Source of the DNA: Bradyrhizobium neotropicale
Lineage (GTDB): Bacteria; Pseudomonadota; Alphaproteobacteria; Rhizobiales; Xanthobacteraceae
Length of the DNA: 64,000 bases
Direction: 5' to 3'
Assembly (NCBI RefSeq): GCF_001641695.1
Contig: NZ_LSEF01000061.1
Span: forward strand, 1 to 64,000
The translations under genes and the position numbers were made by a program. The notes under the pieces were generated by a model, which saw only the letters and a list, made by a program, of their open reading frames with translations, had not been told where the DNA came from and made no database searches. Positions within the stretch are counted from its first letter, which is position 1, and every line of letters starts with the position of its first letter. This document shows positions 8,153 through 15,618 of this stretch, piece by piece.

Positions 8153-8268
8153 CATCTTCTCCTGCGGTACTGCCCTCGGCGGTAACAAGAAGAGGAGGCG
8201 GTGTTCGTTCCGGGCGGCATTCATGTTTTTCCCGGAACCGGACCGTGCGACGATTGGTTCCCGCGATT

Positions 8269-8739
8269 TCAGGCAGAGAAGATCAGGCACGTCGTCGTGC
8301 CGTGGGCCAGCAACCGGCCCTTGGCGTCCGTTACGCGCCCATCGGCCGTTCCGATGCGACGGCCGCAATTCAAGACCTTGCCCTCGGCCCGGATCAGGCC
8401 GGTCTCCGGCGTGATGGGCCGCACCAGCGAAATCTTGAATTCAAGCGTCGTCTGGCTGATTCCCTTGTCGAGAGTCGACTGAATGGCGAGCCCCATGCAA
8501 CTGTCGAGCAGGGTGGCCGTGAGGCCGCCGTGGACGGTGCCGGCAGGGTTGAGGTGCGCGGGCGTCGGCACGAGCGCGACGACGACGCGACCGTTCTCGG
8601 CCTCCACCACGTCATAGCCAAGCGTCTGCGCGATGGTGTTGAGAGGCAAGGTTCTCCCCGCAAGGCCTTGCACGAACTCGAGGCCGCTCATCTGCTTCTG
8701 TTGTTCGGGACTGACCGTCCCGTAGATCCTGGTGGTCAT
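8269..8739 (-). CDS. PaaI-family hotdog thioesterase
   Basis: A 156-residue hotdog-fold protein with the PaaI-type active-site segment HLNPAGTVHGGLTATLLDS. Such enzymes hydrolyse acyl-CoA thioesters in the cytoplasm; the acyl chain is not predictable. The start at 8739 has GGGAG upstream, and the longer open frame to 9048 overlaps the Ada-type gene and is not real. It begins 11 bp downstream of the Ada-type regulator stop, so the two probably form one transcript. Confidence 0.9.
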   Translation of the reverse strand: MTTRIYGTVSPEQQKQMSGLEFVQGLAGRTLPLNTIAQTLGYDVVEAENGRVVVALVPTPAHLNPAGTVHGGLTATLLDSCMGLAIQSTLDKGISQTTLEFKISLVRPITPETGLIRAEGKVLNCGRRIGTADGRVTDAKGRLLAHGTTTCLIFSA

Positions 8740-8749
8740 GCGATCTCCC

Positions 8750-9331
8750 TCAACCATTTTCGAGCTTTGACGTTCTGACCGCTCTGCGGAATGCCGAAGG
8801 TGGACGACCGTAAAGGCGCGTAAAGGCCGTGCACATGCGTCGCGTGCTGGAAAAGCCGGATCGGTCGGCAACCGTGGCAATGGGAAGATCGGTTGCATCG
8901 ATGAGGCGCTTGGCGCGCTGGATTCGGAGCGACAGCGCCACCTGCAGCGGAGATGCATCGAGATGGCGCGCGAACAGGCGCGCCAGATGGCGCGGACCAA
9001 CGCCGAGCCGTTCGGCCAGCCGGTCCACGCTGCTCCGGTCAAGCTCACCGTTCTCGATCAGCCTCAACGCGCGTTCGACGGTTGTCCTGGTGCCGTTCCA
9101 CGCAGGGCAGAACGGCGCCGTTTCGGGACGGCATCTGAGGCAGGGCCGGAAGCCGGCGTGCTCGGCGGCGGCCGCGCTACGATAGAAGGTCACATTGCGA
9201 GCGAGCGGCGTGCGCGCCGGACACACCGGGCGGCAATAGATCCCGGTCGTCTTGACCGCGACGAACATGACGCCGTCCAGCGCGGCGTCGCGGCGGCGAA
9301 GGGCTTCATATCGTCCATCGAAGTCGAGCAT
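8750..9331 (-). CDS. Ada-type regulator without methyltransferase domain
   Basis: A 193-residue protein. Residues 15-75 form the Ada N-terminal zinc domain that takes the methyl group from DNA phosphotriesters; the four zinc cysteines are C33, C37, C64 and C67 (GIYCRPVCPARTP and RPCLRCRPE). Residues 80-190 form an AraC-type double helix-turn-helix (LAERLGVGPRHLARLFARHL, then IATVADRSGFSSTRRM). There is no C-terminal Ogt methyltransferase and no fused AlkA glycosylase. This is the AdaA architecture, a methylation-damage-responsive activator. The next gene is a PaaI thioesterase, not a repair enzyme. Confidence 0.9.
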   Translation of the reverse strand: MLDFDGRYEALRRRDAALDGVMFVAVKTTGIYCRPVCPARTPLARNVTFYRSAAAAEHAGFRPCLRCRPETAPFCPAWNGTRTTVERALRLIENGELDRSSVDRLAERLGVGPRHLARLFARHLDASPLQVALSLRIQRAKRLIDATDLPIATVADRSGFSSTRRMCTAFTRLYGRPPSAFRRAVRTSKLENG

Positions 9332-9429
9332 GGAGCCGCTATAGCGGCCGCATTTTCGCGATGCGAGTCCGGTCTGGTGACCATGTCCGAAAACGTCCGA
9401 TGGGCGGCGAGCCGCTCCCTCGACAGTCG

Positions 9430-9834
9430 CTAGATCGGCTCGTAGGTTTCCGACCCACAGATATCGTCTGGCTCGGCGCGGCGCCGGTCGACGACCTTTC
9501 CGCCGGTGATCGTCACGATGTAGGTCTGGATGCCCAGCGCAGTACCGGTCGCCGAGGTGAGCTGCGCGCGGACGCAAGCCGTCCAGCCCGGTCCACGCAC
9601 CTCATGATGGGGCGCGGCGACGTGAATCTCGCGCGGATAGGACGTCGTGAGGAAGACCACGTCGATCTGTTCGCGCACCACGCGCTTGACGTCCGGGGGC
9701 GGCTCGGGCGGTGGCTGCTCGGCCTCCTTGATGCGCATGAACTCGGGCACAGGCGCGCGGCTGTCGGCAAAGCCGCACGCACCGAGCGCCAGCGCGGCAG
9801 CAAGCAGCGCCACATGAGCAACAATCCGAAACAT
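9430..9834 (-). CDS. predicted lipoprotein, unknown function
   Basis: A 134-residue protein with a lipoprotein signal ending LAAALALGACG, where the cysteine would be lipidated. The mature part has a proline-rich linker (EQPPPEPPPDVKR) followed by a compact domain with two more cysteines (WTACVRAQL, DDICGSETY). The start at 9834 is chosen because it puts the signal peptide at the very N-terminus. Anchored in the envelope; function unknown. Confidence 0.8.
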   Translation of the reverse strand: MFRIVAHVALLAAALALGACGFADSRAPVPEFMRIKEAEQPPPEPPPDVKRVVREQIDVVFLTTSYPREIHVAAPHHEVRGPGWTACVRAQLTSATGTALGIQTYIVTITGGKVVDRRRAEPDDICGSETYEPI

Positions 9835-9985
9835 CCGCGAAGTCCCCCGCGGGCAAACAGATAGGCACGAATGCGACCCGGCGAAGTCCCCGCCGATCAA
9901 CATTTGCTGAAGGGGGATGGGAAACAGGATTTGCTATTACGGGATTGCGGGCTAGTTTGTATCCCGGACGAGGGGGATTGCATCC

Positions 9986-10219
9986 ATGAGAATCATGGTC
10001 ATTGCGGCTGCGGTGCTGGTACTGACGGCCGCCTCGGCGCAGGCTCAGATGGGCGGCGGCCGGCACCAGCCCGGCAATGATGCCCCCAAGGCGGACAATA
10101 AACCGAAGGTCGACGAGAAGGCCTACAAGGCTGCCCTTGAGCGGATTCCCGAGCCCAAGGAAAAGTACGATCCGTGGGGCGGGGCGCGCCCGAGCGATCC
10201 CGCGAAGAAATCGAAGTGA
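9986..10219 (+). CDS. small secreted DPWGG-motif protein (copy 1)
   Basis: A 77-residue secreted protein: signal peptide ending SAQAQ, then a charged Lys/Asp/Glu-rich linker, then KAYKAALERIPEPKEKYDPW and GGARPSDP. The same C-terminal pattern, YK-x2-L-x2-IP-x5-DPWGG-x-R, is seen in the gene at 12308-12601, so the two are paralogues within 2.3 kb. The protein is basic, probably disordered outside the motif, and would act in the periplasm. Function unknown. Confidence 0.82.
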   Translation: MRIMVIAAAVLVLTAASAQAQMGGGRHQPGNDAPKADNKPKVDEKAYKAALERIPEPKEKYDPWGGARPSDPAKKSK

Positions 10220-10602
10220 AAAGAGGCGAGGGCTGAGACACGCCCGCCACCCGCCCCCTGGGTGGCTGCGAACGTGGTGAGGAGCGCCGCCTTGCAGCGT
10301 GTCTCCCGGACGTTGCTCGGCATCCCCTGGAGAACCTTGAGGCCGAGCAGCGGATCACGCCCGGCAACGTCCGCAATCTCGTCCGGGCCTTTGAACTCGC
10401 GCCGATGATGTTGTGGTGACGACGGTGGGATCCGATCGCGACATTGGCATGACATGGCGCCGAGAGCGTCGGATCAAATCGTCGCCGGCCGTTGGCCGCG
10501 ACGTCGCGACCGGTCCTGCGTGAACGACGCCACACGGATGTGCCGGAGTTGCATGATCGCGTGTTGTGTATGTGATGCGAACAGGCGTTCACATTGCGTG
10601 CG
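10220..10602. other. 383-bp region without a convincing gene
   Basis: Contains the hairpin at 10246-10266. Open frames on both strands have no ribosome site or recognisable family. A minus-strand frame (about 10455 down to 10123) overlaps the DPWGG gene and is judged a shadow. It may be a decayed gene. Confidence 0.4.
10246..10266. terminator. hairpin after DPWGG gene
   Basis: GCCACCC (10246-10252) pairs with GGGTGGC (10260-10266) around a 7-base loop, 27 bp after the stop codon of the DPWGG gene. It lacks a T-tract, so it is a weak terminator call. Confidence 0.35.
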
Positions 10603-10845
10603 CTATTGCACGAAGGCAATGCCGATGCGCGTGTCGTTGCGCCATACCGTGCGGCAATTTCGCACGAAATTGTCGCGCGTGATGGACAGCGTGAACGATG
10701 GCGGCAGCATGACAGAGCCATCCAGATCGATCGCCGCGCCGCCGTCCGACATATTTCGCACCGTGCACGCGACTCCGCTGCTTTCAAAGGTGATCGTACC
10801 GCCCTTGAAAACCCGGTGACGCTGCGCTGCACGCTTCTCGATCAT
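10603..10845 (-). CDS. PilZ-domain protein
   Basis: An 80-residue protein that is a single PilZ domain, the usual bacterial c-di-GMP receptor. The two binding motifs are present: basic residues at the N-terminus (EKRAAQRHRVFKGG, RxxxR) and NMSDGGAAIDL as the (D/N)xSxxG motif. Such stand-alone PilZ proteins usually act by binding a partner in motility or exopolysaccharide control. A GGDEF protein that could make c-di-GMP is encoded at 29.7-30.9 kb. Divergent from the HdeA-like gene. Confidence 0.88.
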   Translation of the reverse strand: MIEKRAAQRHRVFKGGTITFESSGVACTVRNMSDGGAAIDLDGSVMLPPSFTLSITRDNFVRNCRTVWRNDTRIGIAFVQ

Positions 10846-10892
10846 CGTGTCGATCCATGGTGACGATTGTGAAGTAGTGCATAGAAATTACG

Positions 10893-10907
10893 TTGAAATG
10901 AATTCAA
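10893..10907. promoter_or_regulatory. palindrome TTGAA-N5-TTCAA between pilZ and hdeA genes
   Basis: A perfect 5-bp inverted repeat with a 5-base spacer in the 184-bp divergent region between the PilZ gene and the HdeA-like gene. It could be an operator; position and symmetry are the only evidence. Confidence 0.25.
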
Positions 10908-11029
10908 TACTGGCGCTACTTGCACAGCGCTTCAGACTTCGTTTACGAAACTGAAGCGGGGACGTTCCTTCCGCTGACTTTTCCCTCAAAGCCGTTCCTT
11001 TATGGCGCCGCGCGCCGATGGAGATACTG

Positions 11030-11323
11030 ATGAAGACCACGCTTTCGATCCTGTTCGTCGCAGCTCTCTCGCTGTCGTCCGTCCCCGCCCACGCCACCAA
11101 ATTCGATCTCTCGACCATGAGCTGCAAGCAATTCCTCGAAAGCGGCGATGACACCATCAAGCTGGTGCTGACCTGGATGGACGGCTGGTACAAGGGCGAC
11201 GAGGACAACGCGATCATCGACACCGACGTGTTCGTCGAGAACGCCAAGCAGTTCGGCTCCTACTGCGGAAAAAATCCGAACGTGAGCATCGTCACCGCGG
11301 CCGACGAAGTGCTCGGCAAGTAA
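11030..11323 (+). CDS. HdeA/HdeB-family periplasmic protein
   Basis: A 97-residue protein with a signal peptide (MKTTLSILFVAALSLSSVPAHA) and an HdeA-like mature domain: the two cysteines that form the single disulfide are in MSCKQFLE and GSYCGKNP, with the helix LVLTWMDGWYKG between. HdeA/HdeB proteins are periplasmic acid-stress chaperones in enterics; alphaproteobacterial relatives are less studied. The start at 11030 has GGAG seven bases upstream. Confidence 0.88.
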   Translation: MKTTLSILFVAALSLSSVPAHATKFDLSTMSCKQFLESGDDTIKLVLTWMDGWYKGDEDNAIIDTDVFVENAKQFGSYCGKNPNVSIVTAADEVLGK

Positions 11324-11455
11324 GGTCCCAAGGTAACGCTCAAGCGCGATCGGAATCGCGCTTCATGTCCTGCGGCATGATCGACGTCTCTGCATGATCA
11401 ACGACGGGAGCCGCGACGCGCCTTGCGCGCGCGGCTCCCACCTTGTCGATTATGC

Positions 11456-11920
11456 TCACTCCGGCAGCATCGCGAACGCGCTCGAGACCATCGCCACCGG
11501 CTTGTTGTCGGTGGCGGAGAGCAGCGTGACGCGGCCGAAACTCATGGTGCGCCCGAGCCGCACGACGCGCGCGTCCGCCAGCACGTCGGAGGAGGCGACC
11601 GGGCGCATGAAATGCGTGGTCTGGTCGACGGTGGTCATCGGCCGGTAGCCGCGATTGGCGGCGAGAATGGCGATCACCATCGCGGTATCGGCGAGCGCCA
11701 TCAGGGCCTGGCCGCAGACCACGCCGCCATGCCGGCACAGGCGTTCCGAAAAAGCCATGCGCAGGGTTGCGCCCGGTTGCCAGTCCGGCAGATCCTGCGG
11801 CGCGACGTGGTCGATGCGCTCGACGGAAAGACCGAGATCCTGAACCCATGGTGCAAAGACCTCGCCGAGCACGCGTCTGGCCTCGTCGATGCCGAATGCC
11901 GGTTCTGACTGCGATTGCAT
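11456..11920 (-). CDS. hotdog-fold thioesterase, PaaI-like
   Basis: A 154-residue protein with the hotdog segment CRHGGVVCGQALMALADTA and the second strand region RPMTTVDQTTHFMRPVASS, typical of PaaI/4-hydroxybenzoyl-CoA-thioesterase-like enzymes acting on cytosolic acyl-CoA. GAGGAAA precedes the start. It is the second of three hotdog proteins in the window and is not closely similar to the others. The substrate is unknown. Confidence 0.85.
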   Translation of the reverse strand: MQSQSEPAFGIDEARRVLGEVFAPWVQDLGLSVERIDHVAPQDLPDWQPGATLRMAFSERLCRHGGVVCGQALMALADTAMVIAILAANRGYRPMTTVDQTTHFMRPVASSDVLADARVVRLGRTMSFGRVTLLSATDNKPVAMVSSAFAMLPE

Positions 11921-12066
11921 TGCTGTCGTTTCCTCGTCCGTTGCCGGTTGTTTCGGTCATTCTGCCCGCATTGGCGCGGCAAAGTCACCCGGTCTGGCGG
12001 GCGTCCGTCGGCTTGAAAATGCCCGACTTCACCTTCTAAAATGCGGCCCTTGGCAGTGGGTGGACG

Positions 12067-12192
12067 ATGTTGCGTCGATTTGTCTTGGTGTTTTGCCTGG
12101 CCGCGCTCGGCCTTGCTCTGAACGGGTGCACCAAATGCGGCCCGATCTGGGACGATTGGCTGCATTCGCCGAAATCGTGCAGGTCGGGCTGA
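12067..12192 (+). CDS. 41-residue lipoprotein
   Basis: A very short gene. The protein has a lipoprotein signal ending LALNGC and a mature part of 21 residues (CTKCGPIWDDWLHSPKSCRSG), so the first cysteine would be lipidated and two further cysteines remain. The lipobox, the tryptophan- and cysteine-containing tail and a purine-rich stretch upstream (GTGGGTGGA) support it. Similar micro-lipoproteins are familiar in Bradyrhizobium and Rhodopseudomonas. Role unknown. Confidence 0.7.
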   Translation: MLRRFVLVFCLAALGLALNGCTKCGPIWDDWLHSPKSCRSG

Positions 12193-12307
12193 TGGGGCGT
12201 GTGGCCTGCGCGGCGCCCAGAACCGTGATAAGGGGCCGTAACGAGGCTGCGACAAGGATGACGAGCGCGCGGTGATCCGCCCTCTGTCGATGATCAAGGA
12301 GTGACTG

Positions 12308-12601
12308 ATGAAGCTTTTCCGTATGGCGGCGGTTCTGGCCGTGCTCGCGGGGCCGGCCTATGCGCAAGCGCCCCATATCAACCTGCTGCAGGATGGCCCC
12401 GGCAAGACCGACGATGAGAAGGCCGCGGAAGCCGAGCGCGAGCGCGCCTACAAGGACACCCTGAAGAAGATTCCGGACGCCAAGACGTCGAGCGATCCCT
12501 GGGGCGGCATGCGCTCCGATCCGCCGAAGCAGGCTGCGCCGAAGGCCTCGGCCGCGACCACGACCAAGAAGCCCAAGGCCGGCACCGCCGCGGCCAACTG
12601 A
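12308..12601 (+). CDS. small secreted DPWGG-motif protein (copy 2)
   Basis: A 97-residue secreted protein: signal peptide ending AYAQA, a charged helix (KTDDEKAAEAERERAYKD), the motif TLKKIPDAKTSSDPWGGMRS and a lysine/alanine-rich tail. The motif aligns with the protein at 9986-10219. AAGGAG lies upstream of the start. The alanine/lysine tail is probably disordered. Likely periplasmic; function unknown. Confidence 0.82.
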   Translation: MKLFRMAAVLAVLAGPAYAQAPHINLLQDGPGKTDDEKAAEAERERAYKDTLKKIPDAKTSSDPWGGMRSDPPKQAAPKASAATTTKKPKAGTAAAN

Positions 12602-12707
12602 CCGGACCCGGCCGGGGCTGCCTCCATAAGGCGGCCCCAGGCGGGACTCCCCCTTCGCCAGCCTCTTCCTACATCTTTCGGAAAGTGCTGAGTTGAGGAG
12701 GTGAGAC

Positions 12708-12962
12708 ATGGCCGATCGTCCGCGGGATCTCGCCGAGCGGATGGCGCGCCGGCGCAGGGCGGGCGTCGGATCGGCGGCGCGGCCGGGCGACGGCTATCTG
12801 CGCGAGACCTTCACCCTGCCGCGCGCGGCGGCACGCGCGAAGGCACAGGCCTTCTTCGCCCGCTACCCCAAGGCCGGCTATATGAGCGAAGTCGAGACTT
12901 GGCGCGAGCTGCCCAGCGGCGACATCGAATTCACCATGCGGCGGCTGCCCAGCGCCGACTAG
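12708..12962 (+). CDS. small arginine-rich hypothetical protein
   Basis: An 84-residue soluble protein preceded by a very strong ribosome site (GAGGAGGTGA). The first 30 residues are strongly basic (MARRRRAG), followed by a compact part with conserved-looking aromatic residues (AFFARYPKAGYMSEVETWREL, then IEFTMRRLP). No signal peptide or membrane helix. I do not recognise a family; a nucleic-acid-binding role is possible but only a guess from charge. Confidence 0.72.
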   Translation: MADRPRDLAERMARRRRAGVGSAARPGDGYLRETFTLPRAAARAKAQAFFARYPKAGYMSEVETWRELPSGDIEFTMRRLPSAD

Positions 12963-12992
12963 GGCATGGCGATTCGCGATTTGGCGTCGAGC

Positions 12993-13226
12993 CTAATCGA
13001 GGGATTCCGCGACGATGCGGATGCGGAACACCGGCTCCTTGGATTCATCCAGGAGCTCCATGTGCCACTCGGAATTTTCGCTGAGTTTGCGGGCGATGCC
13101 CGACGCCATGTCGGCGCAGACGCTGGTCATCTCCTTCCAGGCCGCATTGCGATCGGCAAATTCCGTCGCCTGGTCCGCACAGCCGGAATAACGACCGTTC
13201 CGGATTCGAAAGAAATATTGCGGCAT
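12993..13226 (-). CDS. DUF6894-like small protein
   Basis: A 77-residue protein beginning MPQYFFRIRNGRYSGCADQ, the pattern of the DUF6894 family (MPxYFFHxxxG...), common in multiple copies in Bradyrhizobium. The C-terminal strand WHMELLDESKEPVFRIRIVAE fits. The start at 13226 is chosen by this family pattern; upstream in-frame codons are not supported. Function of the family is unknown. Confidence 0.8.
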   Translation of the reverse strand: MPQYFFRIRNGRYSGCADQATEFADRNAAWKEMTSVCADMASGIARKLSENSEWHMELLDESKEPVFRIRIVAESLD

Positions 13227-13401
13227 GGCTGACACCGATCGCGTAAGGCCGCGCCCCCGGGCCATGGCGGTCAGTGCAATCCCAAACCGCCGGCAGATCA
13301 ATTCCGGGCCTTTACGGAATACGTGCGCGCAGGGTGGCCCGAACCCGCCACCCCGGAGCGCCCGCAGGCGCCTGCATAACGCTGCTCTCGGTCCGTCCGG
13401 C

Positions 13402-13590
13402 TCAGGCCGTCTTGCGCGCGATCGCCTTCAACTCCCGGTCGATGCGCAGCTGCGCGCGCCTGATCGCCAGAAGATCGATCTTCGTCTCGGTCTTGCCGGT
13501 CTTGATCTGGTCGCCGATCCGGAATTGCCACTGCCAGACACCCGGATTAGCCGTCTTGGCGACAGTGAACTCGACGCCCCTGTGATTCAT
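13402..13590 (-). CDS. small hypothetical protein
   Basis: A 62-residue protein starting MNHRGVEFTVAKTANPGVWQ, with GGAGG upstream of the start at 13590. The N-terminal half looks like a small beta domain (VWQWQFRIGDQIKTGKTET), and the C-terminal half a basic amphipathic helix (AIRRAQLRIDRELKAIARK). No known family recognised. Confidence 0.62.
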   Translation of the reverse strand: MNHRGVEFTVAKTANPGVWQWQFRIGDQIKTGKTETKIDLLAIRRAQLRIDRELKAIARKTA

Positions 13591-13976
13591 GGCCGACCTC
13601 CACGATTCACCGTCCATCACGGCTAAACATGTTGGCGGTCGGAGTATTCCGCGGACGCGTCAAAATTTGCCGTCAAGCCATGGACAATTCACGGCAATCT
13701 TGAAAGCGCGCGCTCCGTAAGACAGGATGACTGACACAGGAACTCTGTTCATGGCCGGAGAACCACGGGCTATTTGATTGAGATTCGGAGAAAATTAGCC
13801 ATATCGGCGCAGGTTTCCGCGCCGGCCGCTCTTCCTCCTCCGGCTCTGTGAGCACGTTGCTGAAGTAGCCACTGCGGAGTCGCGGGGGCCTCGCGGGGCT
13901 GCACGGCGCACTTTCGAGCGACCCGCGGCACGTGCCTTGCTTCGCCTGATGGCGGCACTCAGCAAAGGCGCGCATC
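13591..13976. other. 386-bp region without a convincing gene
   Basis: No open frame has a ribosome site and a plausible protein. I see no strong hairpin or repeat. It probably holds the promoters for the divergent small gene at 13590 and the DUF2798 gene at 13977. Confidence 0.4.
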
Positions 13977-14204
13977 ATGCTCGGCATTCCCCGACGCCAC
14001 AGTCATTTCGTCTTCGGCGTCATCCAGTCCGGTCTCACCTCGCTGATCGCGGCGGGCATTGCCGGCTTTCCGGCCGCGGGGACGTTTCTGTTCGTCCAGC
14101 ACTGGCTGGCCTCGTGGCTGATCGCCTGGCTCGCGATGCTGCCCATCGTGTTGCTGGCGGCGCCCGCGATCCGGTCGTTCTCGCTGCGGCTGACGCGGGA
14201 GTAA
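13977..14204 (+). CDS. DUF2798-like membrane protein
   Basis: A 75-residue membrane protein with two helices (residues 10-30 and 38-62) and the DUF2798 features HFVFGVIQSGLTSLIAAGIA and a short basic tail (RLTRE). Both termini would face the cytoplasm. The ribosome site (AAAGG) is modest. A strong hairpin follows 37 bp downstream. Function of the family is unknown. Confidence 0.8.
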   Translation: MLGIPRRHSHFVFGVIQSGLTSLIAAGIAGFPAAGTFLFVQHWLASWLIAWLAMLPIVLLAAPAIRSFSLRLTRE

Positions 14205-14241
14205 GGGGAGCCGGTGTTTTGGCCACAGTGGGACGAAAAAA

Positions 14242-14269
14242 GCCCCGCCAGGGGAGAGCCAGGCGGGGC
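14242..14269 (-). terminator. strong intrinsic terminator hairpin, minus-strand orientation
   Basis: GCCCCGCC (14242-14249) pairs with GGCGGGGC (14262-14269). Read on the minus strand the stem is followed by TTTTTT, so it is an excellent Rho-independent terminator for leftward transcription. It may also serve the plus-strand DUF2798 gene, but there is no T-run in that direction. Confidence 0.75.
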
Positions 14270-14410
14270 AAAGGTTATTGGAGGCTGAGGTGCTGGGCTG
14301 CAACACCATAGCCACTTGACCCTAGCTGGCTCAGCTTACGGCAGCCTGACAGGCCGACGTGCGAATCAGGATGTGGCCGCTGCATCACCGCCAGCGGACC
14401 GCAAACAGAA

Positions 14411-14435
14411 AACCCCGCTCGGGTGGAGCGGGGTT
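14411..14435 (-). terminator. second intrinsic terminator hairpin, minus-strand orientation
   Basis: AACCCCGCTC (14411-14420) pairs perfectly with GAGCGGGGTT (14426-14435) around a 5-base loop. On the minus strand it is followed by a T-rich TTTTCTGTTT. No minus-strand gene ends nearby; the closest is the zinc-ribbon gene, 470 bp away. Confidence 0.7.
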
Positions 14436-14665
14436 GACTGGGTATGGAGTGCCCGGTGTTGGTCCACCGGGCGGGACCACGCTAGAAGACTCGGCTTACA
14501 GACGCCTTACAGCTAGCGCGAAGCATCGCGCGTGCCGCATACCGCCTCGCGCCCGTCCCAATTTGGACACCCGATTGCACAACTAGGGACACACAAGTCG
14601 GTGACATTCCGATCGTTCGGCAAAGCCATGGGGGAAACGTGGCGTGCCGACAACGGGGTGGCATC

Positions 14666-14755
14666 ATGGATAACGTAGAGCGGTCTTTCGCCGCCGCGAC
14701 GGCGGCTGGCTTTGTGGTGCTGGTTCTCGGCATCATTCTGTTGGCGCTGATGTAG
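14666..14755 (+). CDS. 29-residue single-helix membrane microprotein (candidate)
   Basis: Translates as MDNVERSFAAATAAG followed by a hydrophobic helix (FVVLVLGIILLALM). GGGGTGG lies seven bases upstream. The charge pattern (acidic N-terminus, then one helix) fits a membrane microprotein, but a 29-codon open frame can occur by chance, so confidence is limited. Confidence 0.4.
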   Translation: MDNVERSFAAATAAGFVVLVLGIILLALM

Positions 14756-14904
14756 GACCAGCAAGTGCGGCTTGGGGCGCGATGGCGACATCATCGGCAA
14801 GCGAGGCGTGGCGTGGCTCGCCGGATCGAAGACATTCCGGTGGCTGGACGGACGAATCAAAGAGGCGACCAACTGAGGCGCGCTTGGCTCGATAAACTTG
14901 CCGG

Positions 14905-15084
14905 CTAGTCGTCCCAGAAATGGCCGCACTTGCTGCATTCGAACAGACGCACCGTCTTGCCTGTCGCTACATCCATGAGTGAACTCTTGAGACGAGCGGC
15001 ACTGGCGCAGGTCGGGCATCGTTGCCCTCGGTCCTGCGTAGCTTGGGCTGGCAATTGCTGCCGCTCCTTGTCGTCCACACTCAT
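14905..15084 (-). CDS. 59-residue zinc-ribbon protein
   Basis: A short gene with two CxxC knuckles: QRCPTCASAARL at residues 23-26 and FECSKCGHFW at residues 50-53, separated by ATGKTVRLFE. This is a classic zinc-ribbon layout, and AGGCG precedes the start codon. Small zinc ribbons of this type bind nucleic acid or a protein partner; the role here is unknown. Confidence 0.72.
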   Translation of the reverse strand: MSVDDKERQQLPAQATQDRGQRCPTCASAARLKSSLMDVATGKTVRLFECSKCGHFWDD

Positions 15085-15220
15085 CGCCTCTGTTGAGGAC
15101 TTAAGTGCATAAGCGCGCTTTCGTTCCGCGATGAAGGTGACAATAACCTTAAGTTGCTAAAATGTTAATCACGTTCTCTGGGCGAGTGTTTGAGGCATCG
15201 GCTTTCTGGATGGAGACCCC

Positions 15221-15460
15221 ATGACCGGTCTCGATTCGCCGCAGCCAGAGCCACCTGCCAGGTCGTCCGGCTGCGGGCTGATTGTCGCGGTGGTGCTCTT
15301 CATCGCTTTTGGCCTGATCTGCCTTCTCGTGACCTATCTGGCGCACTCGATCGCAAAAAGTTCAGACGGCGATGTGCTCATGGCGATAGCGGTGGGCTGC
15401 TGGACGGCTTGGCTGGTCTTCCTGGGCCTGATCGTGCGCGCTCTGCGGAAGAGGGGCTAG
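15221..15460 (+). CDS. small two-helix membrane protein
   Basis: A 79-residue protein: proline-rich N-terminus, two hydrophobic helices (residues 18-43 and 53-73) and a basic C-terminus (RALRKRG). GGAG lies about 7 bases upstream of the start. No catalytic motif and no recognised family. Confidence 0.65.
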   Translation: MTGLDSPQPEPPARSSGCGLIVAVVLFIAFGLICLLVTYLAHSIAKSSDGDVLMAIAVGCWTAWLVFLGLIVRALRKRG

Positions 15461-15590
15461 GCCGTCACCCTACTCTGCATGGGGTTGTTTTCCGCATTTT
15501 GCGAGAGGGCGAGGAGGCCACTAACTGAAGCCGCCTCATTCGAGGCGGGTCCTGACACCCACTGAATTGAATCAGGACACCAATAAAAAC

Positions 15591-15618
15591 GCCGCCTGCT
15601 TAAATGAACGCAGGCGGC
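15591..15618 (-). terminator. intrinsic terminator hairpin, mainly minus-strand orientation
   Basis: GCCGCCTGC (15591-15599) pairs with GCAGGCGGC (15610-15618) around a 10-base loop. Leftward the stem is followed by GTTTTTATT; rightward only CTTTCC follows. It could be bidirectional and also end the membrane-protein gene that stops at 15460. Confidence 0.65.

Larger units (their letters stand above)
14205..14665. other. 461-bp region with two terminators and no protein gene
   Basis: Both terminators point left. The 140-170 nt between them on the minus strand has no plausible protein but could be a small RNA ending at 14242. No clear promoter is recognised, so this remains a candidate only. 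Confidence 0.4.

Noticed and set aside
10123..10455. A 110-codon minus-strand frame
   Set aside because: Overlaps the DPWGG gene at 9986-10219, has no ribosome site and no recognisable domain.
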